Assembly (NCBI RefSeq): GCF_002091715.1
Contig: NZ_BDAG01000030.1
Coordinates: 1-64,000, forward strand
DNA length: 64,000 nt
Source of the DNA: Pseudomonas migulae NBRC 103157
Lineage (GTDB): Bacteria > Pseudomonadota > Gammaproteobacteria > Pseudomonadales > Pseudomonadaceae
Direction: 5' to 3'
Part shown: in pieces, positions 34,582 to 43,162 of the stretch
Position numbering within the stretch: position 1 is the stretch's first letter
How the letters are laid out: each line of letters starts with the position of its first letter
Translations under genes and position numbers: made by a program
The notes under the pieces: model-generated
What the model saw: only the letters and a program-made list of their open reading frames with translations
What the model was told of the DNA's origin: nothing
The model's database searches: none

Positions 34582-35373
34582 TCAGCTAAAAATCTTCTTG
34601 AAGAAGGCCTGCATGTCCGCCCACGACTTTTCATCCGCTGCCTTGTTGTAACCGATATCCGGACCGCCATGATCGCCATGGCCCAGGCGATCCGCGTCCG
34701 GATTGCTGAACCCGTGCTTGGCGCCCTCAAGGCTGACGAACTGATAATCGGCCCCGGCCTTGTCCATCTCGGCCTTGAATGCCGCCACGTTTTCCGCCGT
34801 GACCATGCTGTCCAGCGCACCGTGCTCGACCAGGATTTTCGCCTTCACGCTGCCCGGCGTCGCAGGTGCTTTTGTCGCCAGCGCCCCGTGGAAACTCACG
34901 ACGCCCGCCAGCGGTACGCCCTGGCGCGCCGCGTTCAGTACCACCGCGCCACCAAAGCAATAACCGATGGCCGCCACCTTGTCCGGGTCGGTTTGCGCCT
35001 GTTTCTTCAACAGATCGAGCCCCGCCTGGAAGCGGGCACTGGACGCAGCGCTGTCTTTCAACGCGGCCTGCATGAAGGCCATGGCGTCCTTGGGATGCTC
35101 GGTGTTCTTGCCGTCGCCGTACATGTCGATGGCCAGCGCGCTGTAACCCAGACCGGCCAGGTCACGGGCGCGACGCTTGGTGTAGTCGTTGAGCCCCCAC
35201 CACTCATGCACCACCACCACGCCCGGGCGTGGGCCTTTGATCGCGTCGTCGTAGGCGTAGTAACCGATCAGCGTCGTACCGTCGGGGCTCTGATAAGGAA
35301 TTTCCTGAGTCTTGATGGCAGCCTGACTGAGCCCACTCAAGGCCAGCAACAGCGAAGCGAGGAATACGCGCAT
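34582..35373 (-). CDS. Secreted dienelactone hydrolase family protein
   Basis: 263 aa with an N-terminal signal peptide (MRVFLASLLLALSGLSQA). Alpha/beta hydrolase of the DLH family: VVVVHEWWGLND, nucleophile Cys in IGYCFGGAVV, Asp in EHGALDSMV and His in GAKHGFSNPDAD. Substrate unknown, since periplasmic DLH-like proteins are poorly characterised. Divergent from oprH. Confidence 0.87.
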   Translation of the reverse strand: MRVFLASLLLALSGLSQAAIKTQEIPYQSPDGTTLIGYYAYDDAIKGPRPGVVVVHEWWGLNDYTKRRARDLAGLGYSALAIDMYGDGKNTEHPKDAMAFMQAALKDSAASSARFQAGLDLLKKQAQTDPDKVAAIGYCFGGAVVLNAARQGVPLAGVVSFHGALATKAPATPGSVKAKILVEHGALDSMVTAENVAAFKAEMDKAGADYQFVSLEGAKHGFSNPDADRLGHGDHGGPDIGYNKAADEKSWADMQAFFKKIFS

Positions 35374-35419
35374 GGTCGGATCTCCTGCAAAAAGTCGTTA
35401 AAACAGCCGGTGCGATTCG

Positions 35420-35458
35420 GTTCAGCTCAGGTTCAGAGTGCGTTCAGGGGGAGTTCAG
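35420..35458 (+). promoter_or_regulatory. Four GTTCAG direct repeats, probable PhoP-binding array of oprH-phoPQ
   Basis: GTTCAG occurs at 35420, 35431, 35442 and 35453, exactly 11 bp apart (hexamer plus five bases). OmpR-type regulators, including PhoP, bind hexamer direct repeats with N5 spacing. A possible -10 (TAACCT, 35470) lies 11 bp after the last copy, as in PhoP-dependent promoters. Confidence 0.75.
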
Positions 35459-35519
35459 GGGCAGGTGAGTAACCTTGCGCCATACCCGAAAAGCACATGG
35501 CTCATGAGGAAATTCCCCA

Positions 35520-36122
35520 ATGACTACCTTCAAGAAACTGCTTCTGGCTTTCACCGTCATGGGTGCAAGCGTAGCCGCCCACGCGGCGGACGATAACTTT
35601 GCCAGCCTTACTTTTGGACAGACCAGCGACAAGGTCAAAAAGTCCAACGCCCTGAACACCAACCTCAACAACCCGAACGCCGACGGCGTGATCGACAAGG
35701 ACAACACCTGGGGATTGCGTCTGGGCCAGCAAAACAGCCAGGGCCGCTACTACGCGACTTACGACAACGTGTCGGGCTCGCACAATGGCATTAAACTGCG
35801 CCAGGAAAACCTGCTGGGCAGCTACGATCTGTTCTATCCGGTGGGAGGCAGCACTAAACTGTTTGGCGGCGCCACGGCCGGTCTGACCAAACTGACCCAG
35901 GACTCCCCAGGTTTCAGCCGCGACAGCGACATTGGTTACGCCGTCGGCGGCCAGTTGGGTGTGTTGCAGCAGGTTTCGCAAAACACCTCGGTTGAACTGG
36001 GTTACCGTTACCTGCGCAGCAATGCCAGCACCGAGATGAGCGAGCGCGGCGGCAGCAAACAGGGTTCGCTGGACCTGACCAGCAGCGCCCAGACATACCT
36101 GTCCGCCAACTACGCTTTCTAA
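35520..36122 (+). CDS. oprH: Outer membrane protein OprH
   Basis: 200 aa with a signal peptide (MTTFKKLLLAFTVMGASVAAHAA) and an eight-stranded beta-barrel pattern. It matches OprH closely as remembered: LTFGQTSDKVKKSNALNTNLN, GRYYATYDNVS, KLRQENLLGSYD, LGYRYLRSNASTEM, and the C-terminal aromatic YAF. OprH binds lipopolysaccharide and replaces Mg bridges under low Mg. First gene of oprH-phoP-phoQ. Confidence 0.93.
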   Translation: MTTFKKLLLAFTVMGASVAAHAADDNFASLTFGQTSDKVKKSNALNTNLNNPNADGVIDKDNTWGLRLGQQNSQGRYYATYDNVSGSHNGIKLRQENLLGSYDLFYPVGGSTKLFGGATAGLTKLTQDSPGFSRDSDIGYAVGGQLGVLQQVSQNTSVELGYRYLRSNASTEMSERGGSKQGSLDLTSSAQTYLSANYAF

Positions 36123-36148
36123 ACAGGTCGCGGGCATGTGCGAAAAAC

Positions 36149-36181
36149 CTGTGGGAGCGGCGGTGCGGCGATCCCACAGGT
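36149..36181. repeat. REP-like palindrome between oprH and phoP
   Basis: CCTGTGGGA-TCGCCGCACCGC-type short inverted repeat: ACCTGTGGGAGCGGC and GCGATCCCACAGG flank a short loop. It may limit read-through from oprH into phoPQ. Confidence 0.6.
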
Positions 36182-36251
36182 TCTGCGCCTTGTCAGGCAT
36201 AGAGGTGCGAAACTGTGTTGCTGGAGATATCGATTTGCGTAGGAGAGCGTC

Positions 36252-36929
36252 ATGAAACTGCTGGTCGTCGAAGATGAAGCGCTGTTGCGCCATCACCTGC
36301 ACACCCGCCTGACGGACAGTGGCCACGTGGTCGAGTCCGTGGCCAACGCCGAAGAGGCGCTGTACCAGACCGAGCAGTTCAACCATGACCTGGCGGTGAT
36401 CGACCTCGGGTTACCAGGCATGGGCGGGCTCGATTTGATCCGCCAATTGCGTTCACGAGGCAAGACCTTCCCGATCCTGATCCTCACCGCGCGCGGCAAC
36501 TGGCAGGACAAAGTCGAAGGCCTCGCCGCCGGTGCCGACGATTACGTGGTCAAGCCGTTCCAGTTCGAAGAGCTGGATGCGCGCCTGAATGCCTTGCTGC
36601 GTCGCTCCAGCGGTTTCACCCAGTCGACCATCGTCGCCGGGCCGCTGCTGCTCGACCTCAATCGCAAACAGGCGTCCCTCGACGAACAGCCGCTGGCGCT
36701 GACCGCATATGAGTACCGGATTCTCGAGTACCTGATGCGCCATCACCAGCAAGTGGTGGCCAAGGACCGCTTGATGGAGCAGCTCTACCCGGACGACGAC
36801 GAGCGCGATCCGAACGTGATCGAAGTGCTGGTCGGCCGTTTGCGCCGCAAACTCGAAGGGCCGGCCGGGTTCAAGCCGATCGACACCGTGCGTGGCCTCG
36901 GCTATCTGTTCAATGAGCGCTGCACTTGA
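36252..36929 (+). CDS. phoP: Response regulator PhoP
   Basis: 225 aa. Receiver with VEDEALL, phospho-acceptor Asp in LAVIDLGLPGMGG, Lys in VVKPFQFEEL, and a winged helix (LTAYEYRILEYLMRHHQQVV, RDPNVIEVLVGRLRRKLEG, TVRGLGYLF). Controls the Mg-starvation response with PhoQ, including oprH. AGGAGAGCG upstream. Its stop overlaps the phoQ start. Confidence 0.95.
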   Translation: MKLLVVEDEALLRHHLHTRLTDSGHVVESVANAEEALYQTEQFNHDLAVIDLGLPGMGGLDLIRQLRSRGKTFPILILTARGNWQDKVEGLAAGADDYVVKPFQFEELDARLNALLRRSSGFTQSTIVAGPLLLDLNRKQASLDEQPLALTAYEYRILEYLMRHHQQVVAKDRLMEQLYPDDDERDPNVIEVLVGRLRRKLEGPAGFKPIDTVRGLGYLFNERCT

Positions 36930-38272
36930 TTCGTTCTCTTCGTGTCCGATTGATGCTCGCCGCCACCCTGTTGGCGGTGTTGTTCATGCTGGCGTTGTTG
37001 CCGGCGATGCAAGGCGCGTTCAGCCTCGCGTTGCAGGATTCCATCGAGCAACGCCTGGCGTCGGACGTCACCACGCTGATCTCCGCCGCCCGGGTCGAGG
37101 GCAACCACCTGCAGATGCCGGCGCAGTTGCCCGATGAGCGCTTCAACCTCACCGACAGCCGTTTGCTCGGCTACATCTATGACCGCGAAGGCCATCTGGT
37201 GTGGCGCTCGAAAGGCACCCGCGAAGAGAACATCAATTACAAACCGCGTTACGACGGGCGTGGTAATGAGTTCGCGAGGATCAGCGAAGCCAACGGTCAG
37301 GAATTCTTCGTCTATGACGTTGAAGTCAAACTGCTCGGCGGTAAAAGCGCCGCGTTCAGCATTGTCGCGCTGCAACCGGTGCGCGAATACGAAGTGACCC
37401 TCGAAGGTCTGCGGGAAAACCTTTACCTCGGCTTCGGCGCTGCGCTGCTGGTGCTGCTCGCGTTGCTGTGGATCGGCCTGACCTGGGGTTTGCAGGCGTT
37501 GCGTCGGCTCAGCCAGGAACTCGACGAAATCGAAAGCGGCACCCGCGAAAGCCTCAGCGAACAGCACCCGCGAGAACTGCTGCGCCTGACCGGCTCCCTC
37601 AACCGCTTGCTGCACAGTGAGCGTGAACAACGCAGCCGTTATCGCGATTCCCTCGACGACCTGGCTCACAGCCTGAAAACCCCGTTGACTGTGTTGCAAG
37701 GGGTCAGCGAGGACATGGCGCAGCGCCCGGAGGATCGTGATCAGGCCTGGGTGCTGCAAACCCAGATCGAGCGCATGAGCCAGCAGATCAGCTATCAATT
37801 GCAGCGCGCCAGCCTGCGCAAAAGCGGTCTGGTACGCCATCAGGTGCGGCTGCGGCCGGTGCTGCAAAGCCTCTGCGATACGCTGGACAAGGTCTACCGC
37901 GACAAGCGGGTGCGGGTGGTTTTCGATCTGCCGGAACAGTGTTATGTGCCGATCGAGCAGGGCGCCTTGCTGGAAATGCTCGGCAACCTGCTGGAAAACG
38001 CCTATCGCCTGTGTCTCGGCGAAGTGCGCATCAGCGTGCGCGAAACCTTGAGCGGGATCGAGTTGTGCGTCGAGGACGACGGCCCGGGTGTGCCGCCGGA
38101 TCAACGTGCGCGGATTCTGCAGCGTGGCGAACGGCTGGACCGTCAGCATCCGGGGCAGGGGATCGGGTTAGCGGTGGTCAAGGACATCATCGAGAGCTAC
38201 AACGCCAAATTGACCTTGGGGGATTCACCCATGGGCGGCGCGGTGTTCCGGATTCATTTCCCGGTGGTGTGA
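36926..38272 (+). CDS. phoQ: Sensor histidine kinase PhoQ
   Basis: 448 aa, the length of Pseudomonas PhoQ, beginning at a TTG overlapping the phoP stop. Membrane segments near 8-30 and 169-190 flank a periplasmic sensor (DREGHLVWRSKG, FFVYDVEVKL); then HAMP, H-box LDDLAHSLKTPLTVLQG, N-box LGNLLENAYRL, VEDDGPGVP and QGIGLAVVKD. It senses low Mg and cationic peptides and phosphorylates PhoP. Confidence 0.95.
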   Translation: MIRSLRVRLMLAATLLAVLFMLALLPAMQGAFSLALQDSIEQRLASDVTTLISAARVEGNHLQMPAQLPDERFNLTDSRLLGYIYDREGHLVWRSKGTREENINYKPRYDGRGNEFARISEANGQEFFVYDVEVKLLGGKSAAFSIVALQPVREYEVTLEGLRENLYLGFGAALLVLLALLWIGLTWGLQALRRLSQELDEIESGTRESLSEQHPRELLRLTGSLNRLLHSEREQRSRYRDSLDDLAHSLKTPLTVLQGVSEDMAQRPEDRDQAWVLQTQIERMSQQISYQLQRASLRKSGLVRHQVRLRPVLQSLCDTLDKVYRDKRVRVVFDLPEQCYVPIEQGALLEMLGNLLENAYRLCLGEVRISVRETLSGIELCVEDDGPGVPPDQRARILQRGERLDRQHPGQGIGLAVVKDIIESYNAKLTLGDSPMGGAVFRIHFPVV

Positions 38273-38289
38273 TAGCCGAAACACCGCGA

Positions 38290-38383
38290 CCTGCAGGAGC
38301 CGGCTTGCTGGCGATAGCGTCCTGTCAGACGATAAATATGTCGACTGTCCCACCGCCATCGCCAGCAAGCCGGCTCCTGCAGG
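38290..38383. repeat. REP doublet (CCTGCAGGAGCCGGCTTGCTGGCGAT type)
   Basis: Inverted copies at 38290-38319 and 38355-38383 between the converging phoQ and AraC-type genes. No other terminator is seen. Confidence 0.9.
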
Positions 38384-38384
38384 T

Positions 38385-39383
38385 TCAGTTCTCCTGCGCG
38401 CGATAAGCCCCCGGTGTAAGCCCGGTCCACTTCTTGAACGCCCGATGAAACGCCGAAGGCTCGGAAAACCCCAGTTGCTCGGCAATCTGTTGCAACGACA
38501 GATCCGCACGCCCCAAGTGATAAATCGCGATGTCCCGACGCAACTGATCCTTCAACTCCTGAAAACTCGAGCCCTCTTCACGCAGATGCCGACGCAACGT
38601 CTGCGGGCTGATGTGCAGGTGCGCAGCCACTGTTTCCAGGTCCGGCCAGCGCGCACTGTCGCGGCTGAGCAAGCGGCGTAACTGGCTGCTCAGGCTGTCG
38701 CCGTCGTCCGGGCGCGACAACAGGTCGGCGGGTGAGCGTTCGAGGAAATGCTTGAGGGTGCGTTCATCCTGCAACAACGGCATGTTCAGGTAGCGGCTGT
38801 GAAACAGCAGGCTGCTTTGCGGCGCCGAAAACGCCATCGGGCAGGGGAACAACAAATCGTATTCGGCGCCGTGCGCGGGACGCGGATAACTGAACGTCGC
38901 CTGCTCCAGCCGGATGCGCTGGCCGATCAGCCAACTGCCGAGGCGATGCCAGACCATCAGTTGGCTCTCGGTGAGGAAGTGGTCCGGATCCTGAAACTTC
39001 GAGTCGTCCAGGCTCAGGCGGATCATTTCGTCTTCGCGGGTCAGGGTCAAACGCGGGCCGCCGGGGAAGAGGCCGTAAAACAGTAAGCCGCGATGCAGTG
39101 CCTTATCGAGATTGCGGCAGTGAATCACCGCGTGGCACATCATCGCGAAGCTGCCGGTTTTACTCGGGACCGGCCCGAAGCCGAGGTACTCGTCGTCGAG
39201 TGCCAGCCACAATCCCTGGATCAATCGTGTGAACTGTTCAGGCGCGATTCGCGCACGCGGCTCATCCAGCAGCTCAGGGCTGATGCCGAGTTGTTGCAAC
39301 AGTTCTGAACAGTCATGACCGAGGCGGCGCGCGCCACCGAGGGCGGCACGGGCGAAATGACTGGCGATGGTGCGTTCGCGCAT
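38385..39383 (-). CDS. AraC-family transcriptional regulator
   Basis: 332 aa from ATG 39383 (MRERTIASHFARAALGG). N-terminal Arabinose_bd-type sensor domain (about 20-200), then a C-terminal double helix-turn-helix: LETVAAHLHISPQTLRRHLREEG and LSLQQIAEQLGFSEPSAFHRAFKKWTGLTPGAYR. Longer upstream frames run over the dctA gene on the other strand and are artefacts. It diverges from dctA. The effector is unknown, but such regulators often control catabolic genes. Confidence 0.87.
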   Translation of the reverse strand: MRERTIASHFARAALGGARRLGHDCSELLQQLGISPELLDEPRARIAPEQFTRLIQGLWLALDDEYLGFGPVPSKTGSFAMMCHAVIHCRNLDKALHRGLLFYGLFPGGPRLTLTREDEMIRLSLDDSKFQDPDHFLTESQLMVWHRLGSWLIGQRIRLEQATFSYPRPAHGAEYDLLFPCPMAFSAPQSSLLFHSRYLNMPLLQDERTLKHFLERSPADLLSRPDDGDSLSSQLRRLLSRDSARWPDLETVAAHLHISPQTLRRHLREEGSSFQELKDQLRRDIAIYHLGRADLSLQQIAEQLGFSEPSAFHRAFKKWTGLTPGAYRAQEN

Positions 39384-39441
39384 AACAGGCAGGTCCCTCA
39401 GTGAACGACGGATGGTAGCCGCGCTGCCAGAGGATGAACAA

Positions 39442-39496
39442 GGCGGATATCCGCCAAATTGCAGGACGAGGTTTGGCGGATGGGCGGAAATCCGCC
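39442..39496 (+). promoter_or_regulatory. Two GGCGGAWATCCGCC palindromes, likely enhancer-binding sites
   Basis: GGCGGATATCCGCC at 39442-39455 and GGCGGAAATCCGCC at 39483-39496, centres 41 bp apart (about four helical turns), lie about 80-130 bp upstream of the sigma-54 promoter. This is the expected arrangement for a bacterial enhancer-binding protein such as DctD. Confidence 0.8.
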
Positions 39497-39573
39497 ACTG
39501 TTGTTTAACGAATCCATAACGCGTTGATCCTGTAACCCCTGATGTCAAAGGCTTGCGGGTGTTTTGGCGAAGG

Positions 39574-39589
39574 TGGCACGCCACTTGCG
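39574..39589 (+). promoter_or_regulatory. Sigma-54 promoter of dctA
   Basis: TGGCACG-CCAC-TTGCG, matching -24/-12 consensus at all invariant positions, about 130 bases before the dctA start. RpoN-dependent dctA expression is established in related bacteria. Confidence 0.88.
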
Positions 39590-39719
39590 ATACAACGAGC
39601 AGATGCCTGCCGTTGCGCAGCTCGACAAAACAAATCCCTCCAGTGCAGGAGGGTTCGCAAATGAGGGCTCGTTGACAACAGATGGATGTTGTCGCGGGAC
39701 ACTCTTGAGGAACTTTGCA

Positions 39720-41054
39720 ATGACGACTCGTCAGCCACTGTACAAATCCCTGTATTTCCAGGTGATCGTTGCCATCGCCATCGGCATCCTGCTTGGTCAC
39801 TTCTACCCGCAGACCGGTGTGGCCCTCAAGCCGCTGGGTGACGGGTTCATCAAACTGATCAAAATGGTCATCGCGCCAATCATCTTCTGTACGGTCGTCA
39901 GCGGTATCGCCGGCATGCAGAACATGAAATCGGTCGGCAAGACCGGCGGTTATGCGCTGTTGTACTTCGAAATCGTTTCCACTATCGCCTTGCTGATCGG
40001 TCTGGTCGTGGTCAACGTCGTGCAACCGGGCGCCGGCATGCACATCGACGTAACGACTCTGGACACCAGCAAAATCGCTGGCTTCATCTCGGCCGGTAAA
40101 GACCAGAGCATCGTCGCCTTTATCCTCAATGTGATCCCGAACACCATCGTCGGCGCTTTCGCCAACGGCGATATCCTGCAAGTTCTGATGTTCTCGGTGA
40201 TCTTCGGTTTCGCCCTGCATCGCCTGGGTGCGTACGGCAAGCCGGTCCTGGACTTTATCGATCGCTTCGCTCACGTGATGTTCAACATCATCAACATGAT
40301 CATGAAGCTCGCGCCGGTCGGTGCCTTCGGTGCCATGGCCTTCACCATTGGTGCCTACGGTGTTGGCTCGCTGGTACAGCTTGGTCAACTGATGATCTGC
40401 TTCTACATCACCTGCATCCTGTTCGTGCTCGTCGTACTGGGCGGCATCTGCCGCGCACACGGCTTCAGCGTGATCAAATTGATTCGCTACATCCGTGAGG
40501 AACTGCTGATCGTGCTGGGTACTTCGTCTTCAGAATCGGCTTTGCCTCGCATGCTGATCAAGATGGAACGCCTGGGTGCACAGAAATCCGTTGTGGGTCT
40601 GGTGATTCCTACGGGTTATTCGTTCAACCTCGACGGTACTTCGATCTACCTGACCATGGCCGCTGTGTTCATCGCTCAGGCGACCGACACCCAAATGGAC
40701 ATCACCCACCAGATCACCCTGTTGCTGGTGCTGTTGCTGTCCTCCAAAGGTGCTGCGGGCGTAACCGGCAGCGGCTTCATCGTGCTGGCCGCCACCCTGT
40801 CCGCCGTTGGCCACCTGCCGGTTGCCGGCCTGGCGCTGATCCTCGGTATCGACCGCTTCATGTCCGAAGCCCGTGCGCTGACCAACCTCGTTGGTAATGC
40901 CGTTGCGACCCTGGTCGTGGCCAAGTGGGTGAAAGAGCTGGACGAAGACAAGCTGCAAGTCGAGCTGGCTTCCGGCGGTCGCGGTATCTCCGACGAACGT
41001 GAAGTAGATGACCTGGGTGTGGCCGAAGGCCCAACCCCAAGCAACGTCAAGTAA
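39720..41054 (+). CDS. dctA: C4-dicarboxylate transporter DctA
   Basis: 444 aa from ATG 39720 (GAGG nine bases upstream). DAACS family cation symporter with eight or more membrane segments and the hairpin motifs GTSSSESALPRML, GYSFNLDGTSIYLTMA, and TNLVGNAVATLVVAKWV. Imports succinate, fumarate and malate with protons or sodium across the inner membrane. Control by RpoN and an enhancer-binding protein is supported by the upstream sites; a perfect terminator follows. Confidence 0.95.
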   Translation: MTTRQPLYKSLYFQVIVAIAIGILLGHFYPQTGVALKPLGDGFIKLIKMVIAPIIFCTVVSGIAGMQNMKSVGKTGGYALLYFEIVSTIALLIGLVVVNVVQPGAGMHIDVTTLDTSKIAGFISAGKDQSIVAFILNVIPNTIVGAFANGDILQVLMFSVIFGFALHRLGAYGKPVLDFIDRFAHVMFNIINMIMKLAPVGAFGAMAFTIGAYGVGSLVQLGQLMICFYITCILFVLVVLGGICRAHGFSVIKLIRYIREELLIVLGTSSSESALPRMLIKMERLGAQKSVVGLVIPTGYSFNLDGTSIYLTMAAVFIAQATDTQMDITHQITLLLVLLLSSKGAAGVTGSGFIVLAATLSAVGHLPVAGLALILGIDRFMSEARALTNLVGNAVATLVVAKWVKELDEDKLQVELASGGRGISDEREVDDLGVAEGPTPSNVK

Positions 41055-41064
41055 CACGCGTTGT

Positions 41065-41098
41065 CATGAAAAAACCCGCTTCGGCGGGTTTTTTCATG
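41065..41098 (+). terminator. Intrinsic terminator of dctA
   Basis: CATGAAAAAACCCGC-TTCG-GCGGGTTTTTTCATG, a perfect 15-bp-arm hairpin with UUCG-type tetraloop and T-run. Confidence 0.95.
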
Positions 41099-41199
41099 CC
41101 GGCGATTTGAGCGTAACGGTCACAGTTGCTGACACATCAGGTGATTGCTGCAATCGCGTTGCCTGCCTAGGCTGGAAGCATCGTTCACGGAGATCGCTC

Positions 41200-42381
41200 A
41201 TGCTCGGCCCACTGGCATCACTCAAGGTTCTGGATTTCTCGACGCTGCTGCCGGGGCCGTTTGCCTCGCTGTTACTGGCCGACATGGGCGCCGAGGTGTT
41301 GCGCATCGAATCGCCGACCCGCATGGACCTGCTGCGGGTGCTGCCGCCCCATGATCAGGGCGTGTCGGCCAGCCATGCCTACCTCAATCGCAACAAGCGC
41401 AGCCTCGCGCTGGACCTCAAGCAGCCCGAGGCGCTGGAGATCATCAAGCAGTTGCTGCAGGACCACGACATTGTCCTGGAACAGTTCCGCCCCGGCGTAA
41501 TGGAGCGCCTGGGCCTGGGTTATGAAGCGTTGAAGGCGATCAACCCGAAGCTGATCTACGTGTCGATCACCGGTTACGGCCAGACCGGCCCCTACAAGGA
41601 CCGCGCCGGCCACGACATCAATTACCTGGCACTGGCGGGGCTGGCGAGCTACACCGGCCGTACCGAGAGCGGGCCGTTGCCCTTGGGCATGCAAGTGGCG
41701 GATGTCGCCGGTGGCTCGTTGCACGGGGTGATAGGCCTGCTGGCAGCGGTGATCGCCCGGCAGCAGACCGGGTTGGGGCAGCATCTGGATGTGAGCATGA
41801 CCGACTGCGCGTTCAGCCTGAACGCCATGGCCGGTGCGGGTTATCTGGCCTGTGGCGAGGAGCCTGGCAGGGAAGATCAGATGCTCAATGGCGGCAGCTT
41901 TTACGATTATTACCGTTCGCGGGATGGCCGCTGGTTATCGGTGGGCAGCCTGGAGCCGGCCTTCATGAAACAACTGTGCACGGCGTTGGGGCTTGAGGAG
42001 CTGGCGGCACTGGGCTTGTCGCCGCAACCTGCCCAGCAAAAGAAGCTCAAGGATGCGCTGAAGATTGAATTCGAGAAACACGATTTTGCCGAGTTGTGTG
42101 CGCTGTTTTCCGAACTGGATGCCTGCGTGGAACCGGTGCTGAGTTTGGGCGAGGCGATTCAGCATCCGCAGTTAAAGGCTCGGGAAGTGGTGACCGACGT
42201 GCCGCGGGGGGACGGGACGAGCCAGGCGCAGATGGCGTGTCCATTGAAGTTCTCGGACGGGTTGCCCAAGCCTCGGCATATCGGGGCGGCGCTGGGACAG
42301 CATACGGATCAGGTGTTGGGGGAATTGGGGTTTGGTGCTGAGCGGATTGCCGGGTTGCGGCGTGCCAAAGTGGTTCTCTAG
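41200..42381 (+). CDS. CaiB/BaiF CoA-transferase family protein
   Basis: 393 aa from ATG 41200 with GGAG upstream. Class III CoA-transferase: LLPGPFASLLLADMGAEVLRIE, NRNKRSLALDLK, GYGQTGPYKDRAGHDINYLA (Asp of this segment is the catalytic aspartate in formyl-CoA transferase), and VSMTDCAFSL. It moves CoA between carboxylic acids; substrate unknown (racemase-type AMACR homologues share the motifs). Next to dctA, but separated by a terminator. Confidence 0.85.
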   Translation: MLGPLASLKVLDFSTLLPGPFASLLLADMGAEVLRIESPTRMDLLRVLPPHDQGVSASHAYLNRNKRSLALDLKQPEALEIIKQLLQDHDIVLEQFRPGVMERLGLGYEALKAINPKLIYVSITGYGQTGPYKDRAGHDINYLALAGLASYTGRTESGPLPLGMQVADVAGGSLHGVIGLLAAVIARQQTGLGQHLDVSMTDCAFSLNAMAGAGYLACGEEPGREDQMLNGGSFYDYYRSRDGRWLSVGSLEPAFMKQLCTALGLEELAALGLSPQPAQQKKLKDALKIEFEKHDFAELCALFSELDACVEPVLSLGEAIQHPQLKAREVVTDVPRGDGTSQAQMACPLKFSDGLPKPRHIGAALGQHTDQVLGELGFGAERIAGLRRAKVVL

Positions 42382-42398
42382 TGCCTGTCCGGGTCTTA

Positions 42399-42479
42399 TC
42401 GCGAGCAAGCCCGCTCCCACATTCGATCGAGTACTTTTAGGGAAATGCGATTGACTGTGGGAGCGGGCTTGCTCGCGAA
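42399..42479. repeat. REP doublet (TGTGGGAGCGGGCTTGCTCGCGA type)
   Basis: Inverted copies at 42399-42422 and 42456-42478, between converging genes. Confidence 0.9.
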
Positions 42480-42507
42480 GAGGTCGGCCCAAACACCAAA
42501 AATCTCA

Positions 42508-43002
42508 CTACTCGACCCGCATTTCCCCACTGAACACCAAAGTGCTCCGGCATCTGCGACACAAATACCGCCGTCCCTGCCGCACCAGGCTGTGCCGTTG
42601 TGCCGAAAACGGGAAATCGCTGTCGGCGCACGGGCACCTGTAGATATAGCGGGTCACGCTGCGGCGCTTGACGTCATAGGTGTGGCAACGATTGGGGGGC
42701 AATTCATACACGCCGCGCATGATCAATTGCCACTCTTCGCCGTGGGGCTGAATTCGATCGCCAAACAGCTGATGAGCGATCAGGTGCGCCACTTCATGGG
42801 CCACGGTCTGTTTGAGGAAGTCTTCGGTGTTTTCCCGGTACAACTGCGGATTGAAGCGCAGCAGGTTCTCGTGCAGATGCGCGACACCGGCTTTTTGCCC
42901 GCGCAGCTTGAGGCTCACCACGGGGCGTTTGAAAGTTCGTTTGAAAAAGGATTCGGCTTGCTGGTAACAGTCTTCGACGCGGGTATTGAGTTGCTCGGGC
43001 AT
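42508..43002 (-). CDS. sprT: SprT-family zinc metalloprotein
   Basis: 164 aa from ATG 43002 with GGAG ten bases upstream. Zincin motif TVAHEVAHLIAHQLFG with two His ligands and the Glu, plus a C-terminal zinc-ribbon-like pair (CPCADSDFPF... CRRC). SprT proteins are bacterial relatives of SPRTN; a function in DNA or protein-crosslink handling is inferred. Single gene. Confidence 0.87.
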   Translation of the reverse strand: MPEQLNTRVEDCYQQAESFFKRTFKRPVVSLKLRGQKAGVAHLHENLLRFNPQLYRENTEDFLKQTVAHEVAHLIAHQLFGDRIQPHGEEWQLIMRGVYELPPNRCHTYDVKRRSVTRYIYRCPCADSDFPFSAQRHSLVRQGRRYLCRRCRSTLVFSGEMRVE

Positions 43003-43108
43003 GCTTGATGGATCTCCAGAGACGTCGAGTATGCCGCAACCTTGGTGGCTTGCGAATCGCTCAGGTGCCGAGTGGTCGTTACCCCTCTGCTTTGTACTAG
43101 AGAGTAGA

Positions 43109-43128
43109 AGGCCGCCTTGCGGCGGCCT
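43109..43128 (-). terminator. Weak hairpin after the Yip1-family gene
   Basis: AGGCCGCC-TTGC-GGCGGCCT is a perfect eight-bp stem; the following minus-strand sequence (TCTACTCTCT) is only moderately T-rich. Confidence 0.45.
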
Positions 43129-43162
43129 GTGTTGGCAGATCTTGTTTTTGGGTGGTGTGTTG

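Larger units (their letters stand above)
39384..39719 (+). promoter_or_regulatory. AraC-dctA intergenic control region
   Basis: 336 bases holding the dctA sigma-54 promoter and two upstream palindromes, listed separately. No other gene was seen. Confidence 0.6.

Noticed and set aside
39384..40460. Upstream extension of the AraC-type regulator across dctA
   Set aside because: It runs antisense through dctA and through the sigma-54 control region; a family-type start exists at 39383.
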